A DNA stretch of 40,391 bases, taken from the NCBI GenBank assembly GCA_016866875.1, contig VGKY01000007.1, positions 1-40,391 on the forward strand. The letters run 5' to 3'. Positions within the stretch are counted from its first letter, which is position 1; each line of letters opens with the position of its first letter. The notes beneath the pieces were generated by a model. It was not told the DNA's origin. It ran no database searches and worked only from the letters and a program-made list of their open reading frames with translations. Shown piece after piece: positions 15,819 through 23,573 of the stretch. The position numbers and the translations under genes are program-made. The stretch comes from Candidatus Peribacteria bacterium. Its GTDB lineage: Bacteria > Patescibacteriota > Gracilibacteria > Peribacterales > Peribacteraceae.

Positions 15819-18698
15819 ATGGACTATATCGTCGTCAAAGGCGCTCGGATGCACAACCTCAAGAACGTGGATGTGAAAATCCCGAGAAATCAGCTGACCG
15901 TCATCACGGGGCTTTCGGGGTCAGGAAAATCGACGCTCGCCTTCGACACGATCTTCGCCGAAGGGCAGCGCCGGTACGTGGAATCCTTAAGTGCCTACGC
16001 GCGGCAGTTCATCGCGCAGATGGAAAAGCCCGAAGTGGACTCTATCGAAGGGCTCTCCCCGGCAATCTCCATCGATCAGAAAACCGCACCGAGAAATCCG
16101 CGATCCACGGTCGGTACGGTCACCGAGATCTACGACTACATGCGTCTGCTGTGGGCGAAAGTCGGGCGCGTGCACTGCTCAGTGTGCGGTAAAAAGCTCC
16201 AGAAGCAGAGCGCAAGCCAGATCGTCGACACGGTCGCAGCCATGCCACAGGGGAGAAAGCTCGCCATCCTCGCCCCGCTCATCGAGGGGCGCAAGGGTGC
16301 ACATCAGAAGATCCTCGACGCCATCCGCCGCGAGGGGTTTGTCCGCATGCGCATCGATGGACAAATCGTCACTGTGGACGAGGACATCATCCTCGATCCG
16401 AAGAAAAGTCACTCCGTGGAGATCGTCATCGATCGCATCATGGTCAAAGATCTCGATGTCAAACCCGAGGGCAATCCCAACCGCACGCGCCTCGCGGACT
16501 CCATTGAGCTCGCCATGAAAAAGGGTGAGGGAACGCTCATGATCCTCGACATGGACAGTGGCGAGGAGATCCGCTTCTCGGAGCGCTTCGTCTGCACCGA
16601 CCACCCGGAGGCATCTGTTCCAGATATCGAACCCAGAAGCTTCTCCTTCAATTCGCCTCATGGCGCGTGCGATGCGTGCCACGGGCTCGGCTCCATACTT
16701 CAGATCGATGCATCGAGCATCGTCCCGAATGCCAAACTTTCCGTCTCCGAGGGTGCGATCCACCCCTGGGCCACGTCCTCGACCCGTATGGAATTCATGA
16801 TGACTGTTCTCGAGGCGGTGGCGAAGGACGCCAAGTTCTCCCTGGAAACCTCATGGGAAAAAACTCCGGAAGATGTGCGCAAGATCATCCTCTACGGCTA
16901 CCCGAAGCAGCTCACCGTCCGGATGGATGCATCGGGATTTCAAAACACCTTCCAGACAATGTACGAAGGAGTGGTCCCCAACCTGGAACGTAGGCATCGC
17001 GAAACCGATAGCAGCTACGTGCGCACGCAGATCGAAGGGTACATGCTGGAATTGCCGTGCACCGCATGCAATGGACTTCGGCTCAAGAGGGAAATCCTCG
17101 GCGTTGCCGTCGGCGGTAAGAACATCGTGGAGGCTACGGACATGAGCGTGGATAAGGCCAAGGTATTTTTCGAAGGGTTGATACCGGAAGGGCAGAAGAA
17201 GCAAGAAGGGCAAGCGCTCACTTCCTACGAATACACCATCGTCAAAAAAATCCTCCTCGAGATCGTCGCACGCCTCTCTTTCCTCCAAAACGTCGGACTC
17301 ACCTACCTCACCCTCTCGCGCTCGGCCGCGACCCTCTCTGGGGGAGAGGCGCAGCGCATCCGCCTGGCAACGCAGATCGGCTCCGCGCTGCAGGGAGTGC
17401 TCTACGTGCTCGACGAACCGAGCATCGGACTGCATCAGCGCGACAACGCTCGCCTCATCTCTACCCTCACGAAGCTCCGAGACATCGGCAACACCGTCAT
17501 CGTGGTGGAGCACGACGAAGAGACGATTCGCACGGCGGATTACCTCTTGGAGATCGGCCCGGGCGCCGGAAAATACGGAGGATCCATCGTCGCTGAAGGG
17601 AAGCCCGAGGCACTCATAGGAAACCCCGCGTCTGTCACGGGAAAGTACTTGAGTGGAAGGGAACGCATCGAGCAGCCGACGTCGCGGCGCAAAGGCAACG
17701 GCAAATCCATCGAAATCCGCAACGCGCATCATCACAACTTGCAACACATCGATGTCTCTCTGCCGCTCGGCACCTTCATCGGCATCACCGGCGTGTCGGG
17801 GTCTGGAAAATCGAGTCTCATCCACGGCATCCTGGGACCCGAGTTGCAGCAGAAATTGAACGGTGCAAAGTGTAAACCTCAGAACTGTGGATCTATCGAG
17901 GGTGTTGAACACCTCGACAAAGCCATCATCATCGACCAGTCCCCCATCGGCCGCACACCAAGGAGCAACCCCGCCACCTACACGGGAATCTTCACCGATG
18001 TCCGTGACCTCTTCACCACTACCCCCGAAGCAAAGCTCAGGGGCTACAAGACCGGACGCTTCAGCTTCAACGTGAAGGGCGGCCGCTGCGAGGAATGCGA
18101 GGGCGATGGACTCAAGCGCATCGAGATGCACTTTCTCCCGGATGTCTACGTTACGTGTGAGTCCTGCAAAGGCAAGCGCTACAACCGCGAGACCCTGGAA
18201 GTGACCTTCAAGGGCAAGAACATTGCCGAAGTCCTCGACATGACCATCCGTGAGGCGCTCGACTTCTTCGAGGCGATCCCCTCCCTCCAGAAGAAGCTCC
18301 AGACCCTCGAAGACGTCGGCCTCGGCTACATCCACCTCGGCCAGAGCGCGACAACGCTCTCGGGTGGAGAAGCGCAGCGCGTCAAGTTAGCCACAGAGCT
18401 GACCAAGCGTGCGACCGGAAAAACCTTCTACATCCTCGATGAGCCCACGACGGGGCTCCACTTCGACGACATCAAGAGGCTCCTCGCCGTACTCCAGCGT
18501 CTCGTGGATAAGGGCAATACCGTGCTCGTCATCGAGCACAATCTCGACGTCGTGAAATCCGTCGATCACGTTCTGGACATCGGACCCGACGGAGGCGACG
18601 GTGGCGGACGCGTCGTCGCCAAGGGCACGCCCGAGGAAGTAGCGAATGTGCGCGGCAGCTACACGGGAGAGTACCTGCGGACCATTCTTGGTACCTGA
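15819..18698 (+). CDS. uvrA: Excinuclease ABC subunit A (UvrA)
   Basis: This 959-residue DNA-damage-recognition ATPase of nucleotide excision repair loads UvrB. It has two ABC modules. The first has Walker [10 protein letters not shown] (31-39), then CSVCG, the [18 protein letters not shown] zinc module, signature LSGGEAQR and Walker [14 protein letters not shown]. The second has Walker [10 protein letters not shown], a zinc module [28 protein letters not shown] and [12 protein letters not shown]. One odd point: the first half of the first zinc module reads FVCTDHPE, Cys and His rather than CxxC. I chose the ATG at 15819 ([16 protein letters not shown]) because it starts the conserved region; upstream in-frame codons look non-coding. 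Confidence 0.96.
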   Translation: MDYIVVKGARMHNLKNVDVKIPRNQLTVITGLSGSGKSTLAFDTIFAEGQRRYVESLSAYARQFIAQMEKPEVDSIEGLSPAISIDQKTAPRNPRSTVGTVTEIYDYMRLLWAKVGRVHCSVCGKKLQKQSASQIVDTVAAMPQGRKLAILAPLIEGRKGAHQKILDAIRREGFVRMRIDGQIVTVDEDIILDPKKSHSVEIVIDRIMVKDLDVKPEGNPNRTRLADSIELAMKKGEGTLMILDMDSGEEIRFSERFVCTDHPEASVPDIEPRSFSFNSPHGACDACHGLGSILQIDASSIVPNAKLSVSEGAIHPWATSSTRMEFMMTVLEAVAKDAKFSLETSWEKTPEDVRKIILYGYPKQLTVRMDASGFQNTFQTMYEGVVPNLERRHRETDSSYVRTQIEGYMLELPCTACNGLRLKREILGVAVGGKNIVEATDMSVDKAKVFFEGLIPEGQKKQEGQALTSYEYTIVKKILLEIVARLSFLQNVGLTYLTLSRSAATLSGGEAQRIRLATQIGSALQGVLYVLDEPSIGLHQRDNARLISTLTKLRDIGNTVIVVEHDEETIRTADYLLEIGPGAGKYGGSIVAEGKPEALIGNPASVTGKYLSGRERIEQPTSRRKGNGKSIEIRNAHHHNLQHIDVSLPLGTFIGITGVSGSGKSSLIHGILGPELQQKLNGAKCKPQNCGSIEGVEHLDKAIIIDQSPIGRTPRSNPATYTGIFTDVRDLFTTTPEAKLRGYKTGRFSFNVKGGRCEECEGDGLKRIEMHFLPDVYVTCESCKGKRYNRETLEVTFKGKNIAEVLDMTIREALDFFEAIPSLQKKLQTLEDVGLGYIHLGQSATTLSGGEAQRVKLATELTKRATGKTFYILDEPTTGLHFDDIKRLLAVLQRLVDKGNTVLVIEHNLDVVKSVDHVLDIGPDGGDGGGRVVAKGTPEEVANVRGSYTGEYLRTILGT

Positions 18699-18726
18699 TC
18701 GCAAGAGATCAGGGTCTACATCACTC

Positions 18727-18749
18727 CCTCGCGTCCGACGATCGCGAGG
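18727..18749. terminator. Hairpin between convergent uvrA and thioredoxin-like genes
   Basis: CCTCGCG (18727-18733) pairs exactly with CGCGAGG (18743-18749) around a nine-base loop, in the 57-base gap between two convergent stops. No T-tract follows, so it may be a bidirectional hairpin rather than a classical terminator. Confidence 0.5.
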
Positions 18750-18755
18750 AAGGGA

Positions 18756-19307
18756 TCAGCTCCACTTGATCGAACATCCGATCGCATTTGCTTCGTGTGT
18801 GGGGGGCTCGCGTCCATCGACGAGGGCTCGCAGCGCATCGTGCAGGTTGTGCTCCGTGACCGCGGAAGGATCCTGCCAGCTGTCATCGATCCTGCCCTTG
18901 TACTTGAGTGCGCGCTGCTGATTGAACACAAAGCAGTGCGGCGTGCAGAGAGCACCGTACGCCTTTGCCACGTTCTGGTCTTCGTCGTAGCAGTACTCGC
19001 AGGACCATCCCGCCTCCTGCTTCTTGATCTTCATATTCTCAAAGGAATCTTCGGGGTAGTTCGTCGTGTCGTTGCTGTTGATCAAGACAAACTGCACGCC
19101 CTCCTCGTCGAAATCGTTCATGAGATCTTTCAATCGCTCTTCGTACGCCTGCGCGTAGGGACAGTGATTGCAGGTAAAGACGACGGCGATCACGGGATCG
19201 CGGATCATCTTGGAATCCACAACGACACCGTCAGTGGCAGGCAGGGAAAAGTGGGGCATGGGATCGCCGATCGAGAGAGCCGAAGAATTATCATTGATGA
19301 GAACCAT
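18756..19307 (-). CDS. Thioredoxin-like (AhpC/TSA-type) redox protein
   Basis: This 183-residue protein has the thioredoxin fold of the AhpC/TSA-like group. The key motif is FTCNHCPYAQAY, with cysteines at 46 and 49 forming a CxxC redox pair. SIGDPMPHFSLPATDG precedes it and LCTPHCFVFNQQ is the cis-Pro region. A further CEYC lies near residue 94. It probably acts in thiol or peroxide chemistry in the cytosol; there is no signal peptide. I chose the ATG at 19307 because the frame upstream runs through the Nudix gene on the other strand. It is divergent from the Nudix gene across 61 bases. Confidence 0.85.
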   Translation of the reverse strand: MVLINDNSSALSIGDPMPHFSLPATDGVVVDSKMIRDPVIAVVFTCNHCPYAQAYEERLKDLMNDFDEEGVQFVLINSNDTTNYPEDSFENMKIKKQEAGWSCEYCYDEDQNVAKAYGALCTPHCFVFNQQRALKYKGRIDDSWQDPSAVTEHNLHDALRALVDGREPPTHEANAIGCSIKWS

Positions 19308-19336
19308 GGACGCAGCGTACCAGAAGATCGGTTTGC

Positions 19337-19364
19337 GGGTTTTGGGGTTTTGGGGTTTGCTGGG
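19337..19364 (+). other. G-quadruplex-type motif upstream of the Nudix gene
   Basis: Four G-runs (GGG, GGGG, GGGG, GGG) are separated by loops of 4, 4 and 6 bases, which meets the usual G3+N1-7 pattern. It ends five bases before the Nudix ATG, within the divergent 61-base intergenic region. Confidence 0.6.
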
Positions 19365-19368
19365 ACTC

Positions 19369-19851
19369 ATGGAAGTGAAGCGCCATTTCACGGCGACGGC
19401 ATTCATCGTTGACGCCCAACGGCGTACCCTCCTTCTGTGGCACAAGCGCCTCGGACGCTGGATGCCCCCAGGAGGACACGTGGAGGGCAATGAACAGCCA
19501 GAGGAGACCGCACGGCGTGAGTGCAAGGAGGAAACAGGTCTCGATGTCGAGATCGTCGGCGATGCGCAGGAGGATCTCTTTGCTGGCAATCCAACAGAAG
19601 GACGCATGCTCAAGAAGCCCATCGCCATGCTCCTCGAGGAGATCCCCGCGTGCCCGGAGAGAAGCGAACCCGCGCATCAGCACATGGATTTTCTCTTTCT
19701 GGCACGCCCCATCGACCCCTCGCAGAGCACCGTGCTCGATCGCTCAGAGGGAAGCGAGATGCGGTGGTTTACGCGAGAGGAGATCGAAGCACTCGACGAG
19801 CACACAGAAATCTTCAGCAATGTGAAGGCGTATGCTTTATCGATTGTATAG
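19369..19851 (+). CDS. Nudix hydrolase
   Basis: This 160-residue enzyme of the Nudix fold hydrolyses a nucleoside diphosphate linked to another moiety; the exact substrate cannot be told. The full Nudix box G-x5-E-x7-R-E-x2-E-E-x-G is visible as GHVEGNEQPEETARRECKEETG, with all metal-binding Glu residues present. The preceding LLWHKRLGRWMPPGGH region matches the substrate-facing strand. I chose the ATG at 19369 because it immediately precedes the fold (MEVKRHFTATAFIVD); upstream in-frame sequence overlaps the divergent gene. It converges with the 398-residue gene, 19 bases apart. Confidence 0.92.
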   Translation: MEVKRHFTATAFIVDAQRRTLLLWHKRLGRWMPPGGHVEGNEQPEETARRECKEETGLDVEIVGDAQEDLFAGNPTEGRMLKKPIAMLLEEIPACPERSEPAHQHMDFLFLARPIDPSQSTVLDRSEGSEMRWFTREEIEALDEHTEIFSNVKAYALSIV

Positions 19852-19870
19852 GGTCTCCATATGCACTCTG

Positions 19871-21067
19871 CTATGACACCGGATCCGCAGGTGGTGCCGT
19901 CACTTTCTCGGCATCGGTGGAAGCCATCCTGCGAAATTCTAGCGAGGCAATTCCGTGGTAATGCTCTGCTTCGTCATGCCAGTTCCACGTATTACCAAGA
20001 CGTGTCATCTCTACTCCCAGTCGAGCGAGATCCTTTTCCAGTTGTGAAACGTGCAAACGATCCACTCCCATCTCATCGTAGCTATTCAAATGGGTATTTA
20101 CATCGGTCACCGCAAGAACGGTGGATTCGGGATTATCATTGAGAATGTCATACACCGCCTTGCGAGCAACGATGGTGTTGTAATTCGCAATGAGATAGTG
20201 AAACTCCCGCATCATCATGAGACGTCCCTTGGTCGTCTTATCCGACTCTGGGCGGGCGCCGCGATGTGGATCGGATGTCACTCTCTCAAAGGTATCCCAT
20301 ATGTAATGCTCGGCAGCAGCACCCGTGCCCGCAAGGACCATCGGAAGATACCAAGATTGCACTGGAAGCGGCTCGTGATCCGGGCCGACAGTGAGCTTGA
20401 GGGAGTGGTAGGAGTTGATGCCACCTCCACGGAAGCAATCGGGGATCACCATTTTACCTTCGAGCTCGTGCATGTTTTCGATAGAAAATCCATCACTCAG
20501 GGCATTGTAGCCTTCCTCAAGCTTCTGCCTGAGAACAGGGATATCCCACTGCGCAACGTCGTGCGCGATTGCTGCAAGATGATCCTCGTCTTCGACTGTC
20601 TGCAGTAGCTCACGGATCATGCGCGCATAGACCGTGCTAATGCAGTCCGTGAGATCAATCTGCATTGGCAGCAGCGGCTTTCCCCGCAAGTGAACCTGCT
20701 CGCTAATTTTGCGGTGCGCCTCCTGCACGACCCACTCCGAGAAGTCCGCGATGACGGTCGTGCGTGCGCTTGGCAAGATGACCTTTTGCTCGGTAAGCCC
20801 AAGATCCCTGCCTAACGGGTCGATGCCGGGACCCACAATCGCGATATTCATGTCTTTCAATGGGATACCACGACCCGTGATGCCGTAGAGATGACCGCGA
20901 TATGCGGTACGCATTTCTTCGTAATGTTTGTCCCAGTGCGTTTTCCGCTCCCGGTAATTGCGATCGTATTCGCCACCCAGATAGTCCACATAGCTATCGG
21001 CAGTATCACGCGTGACGAGCGTGGATTTCTCAATGGCCTGATTGAGTTGGCGGATGGCTGGAGACAT
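19871..21067 (-). CDS. Unknown 398-residue protein with a possible Rossmann/methyltransferase-like site
   Basis: I do not recognise the family. A helical, charged N-terminus (about 1-70) is followed by a Rossmann-like stretch, NIAIVGPGIDPLGRDLG (74-90) and TTVIADFSEWVVQEA. Those two resemble motif I and post-I of class I SAM-dependent methyltransferases. Later parts contain FRGGGINSYHSLKLTVG and many His and Tyr residues. It has no signal peptide or membrane helices. The ATG at 21067 lies 29 bases downstream of the RSH stop on the same strand, so it is probably co-transcribed with the ppGpp enzyme. A methyltransferase role is a weak inference. Confidence 0.75.
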   Translation of the reverse strand: MSPAIRQLNQAIEKSTLVTRDTADSYVDYLGGEYDRNYRERKTHWDKHYEEMRTAYRGHLYGITGRGIPLKDMNIAIVGPGIDPLGRDLGLTEQKVILPSARTTVIADFSEWVVQEAHRKISEQVHLRGKPLLPMQIDLTDCISTVYARMIRELLQTVEDEDHLAAIAHDVAQWDIPVLRQKLEEGYNALSDGFSIENMHELEGKMVIPDCFRGGGINSYHSLKLTVGPDHEPLPVQSWYLPMVLAGTGAAAEHYIWDTFERVTSDPHRGARPESDKTTKGRLMMMREFHYLIANYNTIVARKAVYDILNDNPESTVLAVTDVNTHLNSYDEMGVDRLHVSQLEKDLARLGVEMTRLGNTWNWHDEAEHYHGIASLEFRRMASTDAEKVTAPPADPVS

Positions 21068-21096
21068 GGCAAGAGGTAGAGTAATTTGCCAATATT

Positions 21097-23028
21097 TTAG
21101 CGTTTGCGCAAGACTTCCTTCACGTTTGGCACCTGGAGCACCGCATCGTACAAATCGCTAAAAACCTCAAAATTCGGCACTTCCAGGCGAATCTTGTACA
21201 GGGCATCTCCTGGGGGAACCGCAAAAACCTCGAATTTTGCGATGTTGACGTCCCGATTGGTGAAGCACCCGGTGATGTCGTGGATCAGCCCCTTGCGATC
21301 TTGGGCATAGACCTCGATATCTACTATGGGAGACTCTTTGTCAATAACCCGAGAACGCGGCAGCGCTCCGAGGCACTTCAATAACCGTATCAGCGGAGAT
21401 ACAGACAGGGTAAGCATGCTTCGATAGACATCAACCACCGTAGAGACGGCAACCACTCCGTTGCCGACATCGATCATGAGCGCATTAAACGAATCGTACG
21501 AAAGCTTGGTGGAAAGCTGCTGACGCATTGCATGAAGATGCAGCAGCCACCACTGAGGCATGTGGCGCTTTTGGAGCTCTTGCCTCAGCACAGAGATACC
21601 ACGATCCACCTGTGCTTCGTGCGGACTCTTCTGCAGTGACTCTTTGATTCCCTCTCTCGCATCGATGCTGCGTACCTTCTCCACCCACATACTGCGCATG
21701 TCCGTTCCTCCGTTTCTCTGCAACATAAGCTCCACGATGTCCCCCTCATGGAGCACGTGTGACGCCTCGTAAAATTCTCCGTTGATGCGGATACCGGTGA
21801 GATACGAGAGATGTTGGGGATTGAGCGCAAAGGCAAAGTCGACACCGGTAGCATGCTGAGGCAAGGTGATGATTTCCCCTGAGACCGTAAACACATTCAT
21901 CCGCTCTAGGAGAACGGTTTTATGAAGATCCTCAAGGTACTCGTGATGATCCGCTCCGGTAAGATGGAGACTATCGAGAGCACGATTAACATCGTTGTTC
22001 GGATCCTGCACCCAGGAAGAAAGCTTCCTCCGTGAAGCGTGCTCTTCCATGGACACTGTTTGGATCCGCAGCTTCAGCAAATGCTTCTGGGAAAGGAAAA
22101 TCATTGTATGGAGAGCGCGGTAACCGTTCGGCATTGGCGCGCTGATCAAATCGCGAAAGGATCCGAGGTGCACAGAGTACTGCGCGTGAATTTCCCCAAG
22201 CACCCTGTAGCAATCGATCGGCGTAGCTCCCTGTCCGGTGATGAGGACGGATACGGAGTCAATATTCTCCACGTCCTGCAAACGGTGGAGATTGCCCTGA
22301 AGTTTGTTGAAGATCTCGTAATCCGTCATGGGGATGAGACGCGCAACCACTTCATCGGATGTTTCGGAATTGACGCGCTGTACGAATGCCATGCGCTCTC
22401 CCTGAACACCGGAGCGCTCTTTTGCAATTGCCGCATGCCACTGTGCGCATTCCTCAGGGTAGGCAATGGCAAAGCACACTTCTTCAAAACGACTTTTCAG
22501 CTGCCAGAGCCCCATGAGGCGTGCGAATGGGACATAGATATCTAGCGTTTCCATGGCGACGCGCTGCCGCTTGTCTTCCTGTAGTCCATCAATGGTTTCC
22601 ACATTGTGCCAACGATCAGCAAGCTTGATGAAGATGACCCGAAGATCCTGGTTTGCGGAAAGGAGCATTTTTCGGAGCGACGCCAACTGTCGCTCTTCGC
22701 GGCGACCCTCATAGTGAAATTTCGTGAGCTTCGTAACGCCGTCGACAAGCATGGCGACTGTGGCGCCAAACTCCTGCTCGATCTGTTCCAATGTCGCACA
22801 CTCATCCTCCACGGCATCGTGAAGAAGCGCAGCCACCAGAGTATCGCGCTCGGCCTCGAGAGAAGCCAGAAAGCCTGCTACGGCAATAGGATGCTCCACG
22901 AAAGGGACACCCGAATCGCGCGTCTGACCTGCGTGCCATGCTTTTGCCCTCTCCATGGCACGCAGCACTTCCGTGCGATCGTCTGCGTTGAGATAGTCAA
23001 TCGCCGCCGGGAAAGAGCGCTGCTGCAT
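21097..23028 (-). CDS. RelA/SpoT-family protein (RSH), probably hydrolase-type
   Basis: A 643-residue cytosolic (p)ppGpp enzyme. The HD hydrolase domain is intact: HP at H46, HDAVED (70-75) and ADRWHN (N142). A synthetase-like domain follows with GSFRDLISAPMPNGYRALHT, but the usual RxKxxxSI segment reads TDYEIFNKL, and the catalytic Glu of the ExQIRT motif is replaced (KLRIQT), so synthesis is likely lost or weak. TGS (FTVSGEIITLPQHATGVDFAFAL) and ACT (IDIEVYAQDRKGLIHDITG-like) domains complete the long-RSH layout. I chose the ATG at 23028; a GTG at 23067 adds 13 residues. The gene lies between two unknown genes on the same strand. Confidence 0.9.
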   Translation of the reverse strand: MQQRSFPAAIDYLNADDRTEVLRAMERAKAWHAGQTRDSGVPFVEHPIAVAGFLASLEAERDTLVAALLHDAVEDECATLEQIEQEFGATVAMLVDGVTKLTKFHYEGRREERQLASLRKMLLSANQDLRVIFIKLADRWHNVETIDGLQEDKRQRVAMETLDIYVPFARLMGLWQLKSRFEEVCFAIAYPEECAQWHAAIAKERSGVQGERMAFVQRVNSETSDEVVARLIPMTDYEIFNKLQGNLHRLQDVENIDSVSVLITGQGATPIDCYRVLGEIHAQYSVHLGSFRDLISAPMPNGYRALHTMIFLSQKHLLKLRIQTVSMEEHASRRKLSSWVQDPNNDVNRALDSLHLTGADHHEYLEDLHKTVLLERMNVFTVSGEIITLPQHATGVDFAFALNPQHLSYLTGIRINGEFYEASHVLHEGDIVELMLQRNGGTDMRSMWVEKVRSIDAREGIKESLQKSPHEAQVDRGISVLRQELQKRHMPQWWLLHLHAMRQQLSTKLSYDSFNALMIDVGNGVVAVSTVVDVYRSMLTLSVSPLIRLLKCLGALPRSRVIDKESPIVDIEVYAQDRKGLIHDITGCFTNRDVNIAKFEVFAVPPGDALYKIRLEVPNFEVFSDLYDAVLQVPNVKEVLRKR

Positions 23029-23071
23029 GGAAACAGCAGCGTACCACACCTCACGGCCGTTCAACACACGG

Positions 23072-23434
23072 TCAACTAAGCTTCATGCTCGCTCCAAGAC
23101 GCCGGGCGGTGAGTAGTTGCGAGATCATTGTACGAACTCTCTGACGAAGCCCTACATCCCGCGGGTCCTTGTGTAAAAGAATGACTTCTTGTTGCTGCTC
23201 AGGCGTGCACTGAGCCCACAGTTCATTGGGCTGTGTCGCCGGCGCAAGTCCTCCCACCTGAAGCCCTGTCGACACGTTGGTAAATACGGCATCAAACTCC
23301 GGAGGTCTCGCCATCTCAGCATTGGAATCGATGGCACCGCTAAGGGTAGAGGTCGTCGTATCTGACGCCGACACTCCGCCCTGAGAAACGGGTGACTCTT
23401 CCCCTGCCAGTGTGCATTGATCATCTAAAGACAT
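23072..23434 (-). CDS. Unknown 120-residue protein
   Basis: No family is recognised. The N-terminal half is Ser/Thr/Ala-rich and probably disordered. The C-terminal half (QCTPEQQQEVILLHKDPRDVG, then LRQRVRTMISQLLTARRLG) looks helical and basic. It has no signal peptide. The ATG at 23434 is preceded on the minus strand by TTGACC and TAGTAT 17 bases apart, ending about 11 bases before the ATG, which would give a very short leader. It is probably the first gene of the operon with the RSH protein and the 398-residue protein, and it is divergent from ileS. Confidence 0.6.
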   Translation of the reverse strand: MSLDDQCTLAGEESPVSQGGVSASDTTTSTLSGAIDSNAEMARPPEFDAVFTNVSTGLQVGGLAPATQPNELWAQCTPEQQQEVILLHKDPRDVGLRQRVRTMISQLLTARRLGASMKLS

Positions 23435-23445
23435 AATTAAGCAAC

Positions 23446-23474
23446 GTTATACTATGCATCCTCGTGCCATAGGT
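23446..23474 (-). promoter_or_regulatory. Predicted promoter of the RSH operon
   Basis: On the minus strand TTGACC is followed after 17 bases by TAGTAT, shortly before the ATG at 23434. On the plus strand the same spot holds TATACT (23448-23453), a possible -10 for ileS, but without a good -35 box. Confidence 0.4.
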
Positions 23475-23573
23475 CAACGAATCCGCAGGGATTTTTCGGG
23501 TACAAAAACAGTCCAGAGTTCTGCGCCCCAGGATGCCAATGATGATCCGAGCTCCCCTGACGAAAGGAGCAAA

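Noticed and set aside
16851-18335. A 494-codon minus-strand frame
   Set aside because: Fully antisense to uvrA, rich in Glu/Asp/Val as expected from a mirrored conserved gene.
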